From the IMG/VR virus record IMGVR_UViG_3300031973_000778, positions 1-33,841 of that record: a stretch of DNA of 33,841 bases. The stretch is one strand, 5' to 3'. This document shows, piece after piece, positions 31,773 through 33,841 of this stretch (positions within the stretch are counted from its first letter, which is position 1; every line of letters begins with the position of its first letter). The position numbers were made by a program, and so were the translations under genes. The notes beneath the pieces are model-generated. The model was not told the origin of the DNA and ran no database searches. It saw nothing but the letters and a program-made list of their open reading frames with translations. This DNA comes from a virus.

Positions 31773-32108
31773 TTGGTTAAAGTAAAACTGAGTAGCGAGT
31801 CTCCGTTTACTTTGAATGTGATGGGTTTAGAATTAGTAAAAGGTTCTGAACCCGTCACATTCCCAACCTTAGTTGGGGCTTTGGTTCGTAATAGTCATCC
31901 TAGTCTAGATTTTATCTATGAAGAATCTGATAGAGAAGAAATGATGCAATTAGATACTGAGATGTTTGAAGTCCTTTCTAGAGAATTAGGCACTGATATT
32001 ACAACTCATGAAGAATTGTGTGCGCTTCTTTTGCCAAAGAAGACTAGGAAATCTAAGGCCAAAAAAGAAACTGTTCCGGTAGTTGAAAAGGCCGAAGAGT
32101 CCGAATAA
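31773..32108 (+). CDS. Small head-associated protein, unknown
   Basis: 111 residues from TTG with GAGGGGATTTG upstream. A β-rich first part (VKVKLSSESPFTLNVMGLEL) is followed by a helical part (REEMMQLDTEMFEVLSRELG, THEELCALLLP) and a charged Lys/Glu tail (KKTRKSKAKKETVPVVEKAE). I do not recognise the family. Its place after the capsid and decoration genes, where head-tail connector proteins often lie, suggests a head-completion role, without direct evidence. Confidence 0.7.
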   Translation: MVKVKLSSESPFTLNVMGLELVKGSEPVTFPTLVGALVRNSHPSLDFIYEESDREEMMQLDTEMFEVLSRELGTDITTHEELCALLLPKKTRKSKAKKETVPVVEKAEESE

Positions 32109-32124
32109 TTCCAATAAGGTTTAA

Positions 32125-32448
32125 GTGGGAGTTATCCCTAAAGTTGAATGGTGGAAACATATGTCGAGTTGCAGAAGTAGTGGAGTTTTAACTTCGAGTC
32201 AAACTGTTAGTGGTGATAGGTGTAAACTTATTTCAATACACGCTACACTAACAGGATTAAATCCGACAACAATTAAGGTATGGGATAATGCTTCGGCTGC
32301 TTCGGGTAAAGAATTGGCTAGAATTACTCTAGGTCAAACTGAAAACCTTGAGTTTGATATGCATGGTGTAATTGCAACTAACGGCCTTTATTTGGATATT
32401 AGTAGTGGAACAGACGAAGGCGCAGCAGTTTCTGTTGAATTTGCTTGA
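32125..32448 (+). CDS. Small β-rich structural protein
   Basis: 107 residues from GTG at 32125, or 95 from ATG at 32161; neither has a strong site, so the start is uncertain. The body GVLTSSQTVSGDRCKLISIH, TIKVWDNASAASGKELARIT, LEFDMHGVIATNGLYLDISS and VSVEFA is an alternating-strand sandwich that I associate with small virion surface proteins of marine phages (from memory). It may sit on the head surface or on a fibre. No membrane segment. Confidence 0.7.
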   Translation: MGVIPKVEWWKHMSSCRSSGVLTSSQTVSGDRCKLISIHATLTGLNPTTIKVWDNASAASGKELARITLGQTENLEFDMHGVIATNGLYLDISSGTDEGAAVSVEFA

Positions 32449-32458
32449 GGTGAATTAA

Positions 32459-32854
32459 ATGCCTGCATTGAATCAAGATACTAGATTAGTTATGACTATA
32501 CTTTTCGTTGGTGCATTAAGTGGTGCTAACGTTATGGTTTATGCACAGATAGGTTTAGGATTCCCATATGGTCCTTTAGCACACTCCGTATTATTTGGTT
32601 TAGGAACGATAGGTGCTATTATGGTAATGAAAGCCCTATTTGATTTAGCACTAAATGATAAAATAGAGATGTGGCTACTTGATAGAAAGATTGCGGCCTA
32701 TTGGGAAAGGAAAGCAAGAGATGAGCAACAGTTGAGAAAGATGCAGGAAAGCGCAAAGCAATATGGTGGAATGACTTTCCCGCAGTATTCTAACATTGAG
32801 ACAACTGATGATAACACTGTTGGAAGTGAATTTTTAGCCGCTACTCTTCAGTGA
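32459..32854 (+). CDS. Small membrane protein with two transmembrane helices
   Basis: 131 residues from ATG with GAGGTGA five bases upstream. Two hydrophobic segments, about residues 9-32 (MTILFVGALSGANVMVYAQI) and 36-62 (VLFGLGTIGAIMVMKALFDL), are followed by a charged helix (AAYWERKARDEQQLRKMQES) and a polar tail. The two-helix hairpin with a charged tail resembles holins in outline, but such hairpins are common and I see no lysis enzyme. It precedes another small membrane protein and a GTPase, which suggests a membrane-linked module. Confidence 0.72.
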   Translation: MPALNQDTRLVMTILFVGALSGANVMVYAQIGLGFPYGPLAHSVLFGLGTIGAIMVMKALFDLALNDKIEMWLLDRKIAAYWERKARDEQQLRKMQESAKQYGGMTFPQYSNIETTDDNTVGSEFLAATLQ

Positions 32855-32863
32855 GGCGGTTAA

Positions 32864-33079
32864 ATGTTTTCTGATTTTCTAGGGTTTTCTGATTCTGATT
32901 ATGCATATAATCAGCAAAGAGCGCATTCAGCAGATATTTTATTTCTAAAAATGAGAGCATGGTTTTGGGGCACTTGTGCTGCCATATCCTCTTTCTTTAT
33001 TGGAAACATTATGGGTGTCTTCGATATTAATATTCTAGGTTGGATATTAGATACCTTTTGGCACAGTTGGGAGGTATAG
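32864..33079 (+). CDS. Small membrane protein preceding the GTPase
   Basis: 71 residues from ATG with GAGGCGG upstream. A polar N-terminus (FSDFLGFSDSDYAYNQQRAH) is followed by a hydrophobic region, about residues 33-66 (WFWGTCAAISSFFIGNIMGV and DINILGWILDTFW), one long or two short membrane helices. It ends SWEV, and its last codons provide GGGAGG for the GTPase TTG start. Tight spacing with the flanking genes suggests shared function. Family unknown. Confidence 0.7.
   Translation: MFSDFLGFSDSDYAYNQQRAHSADILFLKMRAWFWGTCAAISSFFIGNIMGVFDINILGWILDTFWHSWEV
33069..33074 (+). promoter_or_regulatory. Ribosome-binding site that fixes the GTPase start
   Basis: GGGAGG at 33069-33074 lies seven bases before TTG 33082. 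The in-frame ATG at 33040 is deep inside the previous gene with no site, so TTG 33082 (or ATG 33088) is the likely start. Confidence 0.65.
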
Positions 33080-33081
33080 TC

Positions 33082-33750
33082 TTGTCAATGATGACAGGCT
33101 TTGCCATTTTGGTAGGAGAAGCATTCATTAGTTTTTATAGAAAGGTTCATGCAATTAATTTTGGTGTGTATGGTGCAACAATGGTTGGTAAAACAACGTT
33201 AAGTAATCAGTTAAGAACAAGGGGAGAAGTGCCTCAAATAAATGAAAGAACAGTAGGATTACATAGGGCCTCTAGAAAAACAGTTAAAATAGACGGAGAC
33301 TCACATACTGTTAGAAGTGCAGACGTTGGCGGAGAAGCAATCTATTGGAAAGAATGGGTTAAAGACATGCAAAAAAGAAGAGTAAAGTATGTGATTTTTA
33401 TGATAGACCATAGGCACTTAGATAATTCTTCTAACTTAGACCATCAAGTAGCATGGAAGTTTTTAGTTGATACAATATGTGCAAATACTTGGCCCACTAA
33501 CAGAAAAAAAAGAGATTCAGATTATCCTATTGCAGTGGGCATATGGGCAAATAAATATGACATATGGGGAGAAAAATATCCACTAAAAGAAGGACAAACA
33601 ATAGACAAACATGAAATTTTTGAACCGTTTAAGTATGGAATGAGACAATTAAACGATAAAGGAATACCTTGTTTTAAGTATATAGTTTCAGCAAAATCAG
33701 AACCCGAAATGGTTTATAGAGGCGTAATGACGATGATAAAGGATTATTGA
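33082..33750 (+). CDS. Arf/Sar-like small GTPase with hydrophobic N-terminus
   Basis: 222 residues from TTG 33082. All five G motifs are visible: P-loop GATMVGKTT (31-39), switch I ERTVG with T57, switch II DVGGEAIYW (D81), NKYD (157-160, in WANKYD) and SAK (203-205). The DVGG plus following Trp-rich helix is typical of the Arf/Sar/SRβ group. The position of the catalytic Gln of Arf (DVGGQ) holds Glu85, which suggests altered or slow hydrolysis. Residues 1-25 (MTGFAILVGEAFISFY) are hydrophobic and could anchor the protein to membrane, as Arf N-terminal helices do. Two membrane-protein genes precede it. I know of no established role for such a GTPase in a tailed virus. Confidence 0.85.
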   Translation: MSMMTGFAILVGEAFISFYRKVHAINFGVYGATMVGKTTLSNQLRTRGEVPQINERTVGLHRASRKTVKIDGDSHTVRSADVGGEAIYWKEWVKDMQKRRVKYVIFMIDHRHLDNSSNLDHQVAWKFLVDTICANTWPTNRKKRDSDYPIAVGIWANKYDIWGEKYPLKEGQTIDKHEIFEPFKYGMRQLNDKGIPCFKYIVSAKSEPEMVYRGVMTMIKDY

Positions 33751-33755
33751 TTACT

Positions 33756-33841
33756 ATGTGGGAAGAAGTATTAAAGGCAGCAAAGAGATTAAATTATGAT
33801 TTTCTTAAAGAGATTGTTTTAACACAAGGTAAAGAAATGAA
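33756..33841 (+). CDS. Tagged protein, 3' end outside the window
   Basis: Starts at ATG 33756, five bases after the GTPase stop. The visible part begins MWEEVLKAAKRLNYDFLKEI, an N-terminal tag in the short form (M-W-x-x-V-L-K) like that at 19272, and runs off the window. It shows that tagged genes continue downstream, beyond the capsid region. The rest of the protein cannot be seen. Confidence 0.75.
   Translation, partial: MWEEVLKAAKRLNYDFLKEIVLTQGKEM

Noticed and set aside
32459-32854. Holin
   Set aside because: Two membrane helices alone are not specific, and no endolysin or other lysis gene is nearby; described only as a membrane protein.
1-33841. tRNA or other structural RNA genes, attachment sites and replication origin
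   Set aside because: I looked for tRNA-like TTCGA/TTCAA arms with acceptor CCA in gaps, and for long inverted or direct repeats; intergenic space is nearly absent and nothing convincing was found by eye.

Overview
The window is a dense, single-strand (+) late-gene segment of a tailed double-stranded DNA virus (Caudoviricetes type, HK97-fold head). I recognise the large terminase (16015-17427), portal (21311-22966), maturation protease with a nested scaffold (28833-30029), major capsid protein (30031-31386) and a decoration-like protein (31397-31762). No replication, tail-tape, lysis, tRNA, CRISPR or integration genes are visible. The host is probably an archaeon. The clues are ribosome-binding sites such as GGAGGTGAT, several TTG/GTG starts, an archaeal/eukaryotic-style ATP-dependent DNA ligase, an Arf-like small GTPase, and an AT-rich genome heavy in AGA arginine codons. 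Several small families resemble ones I know from marine phages, so a marine archaeal virus (for example of Marine Group II Euryarchaeota, the magrovirus type) is my best guess. This is inference, not proof.

Layout. Positions 1-419 hold the end of a gene that starts upstream. Positions 424-4969 hold eight tandem paralogous genes with one shared N-terminal block. Positions 4966-9411 hold small genes, mostly with the same N-terminal tag, plus a 479-residue unknown and a zinc-finger/HTH protein that may be the small terminase. Positions 9408-14545 encode two very large unknown proteins. Positions 14550-18797 hold a GNAT-like repeat protein, the large terminase and a LAGLIDADG endonuclease. Positions 18794-21278 hold a cluster of small basic or cysteine-rich proteins. 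Positions 21311-31386 run portal, coiled-coil protein, scaffold-like small protein, DNA ligase, protease/scaffold and capsid. Positions 31397-33750 hold head-surface proteins, two small membrane proteins and an Arf-like GTPase. A further tagged gene runs off the right end.

The main discovery candidate is a short tag, roughly M-x-W-x-[DE]-I-[LIV]-K, at the extreme N-terminus of 25 otherwise unrelated proteins. The terminase, portal, protease and capsid proteins do not carry it. The same W-x-[DE]-I-x-K pattern ends the scaffold (MDWNDIHKMVGGI) and a second small protein (MDWSEIHKMVEKAGGN). Scaffold C-termini commonly bind the capsid shell, so I propose that the tag is a capsid-loading peptide that carries many cargo proteins into the prohead. 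This would be analogous in concept to the T4 capsid-targeting sequence or encapsulin cargo peptides. The eight-gene array and the basic proteins would then be packaged internal-head proteins, perhaps delivered into the host with the DNA. Genes overlap or abut throughout and probably form long co-transcribed, translationally coupled units. I saw no convincing promoter or terminator, and no gene-free stretch over 300 bases.
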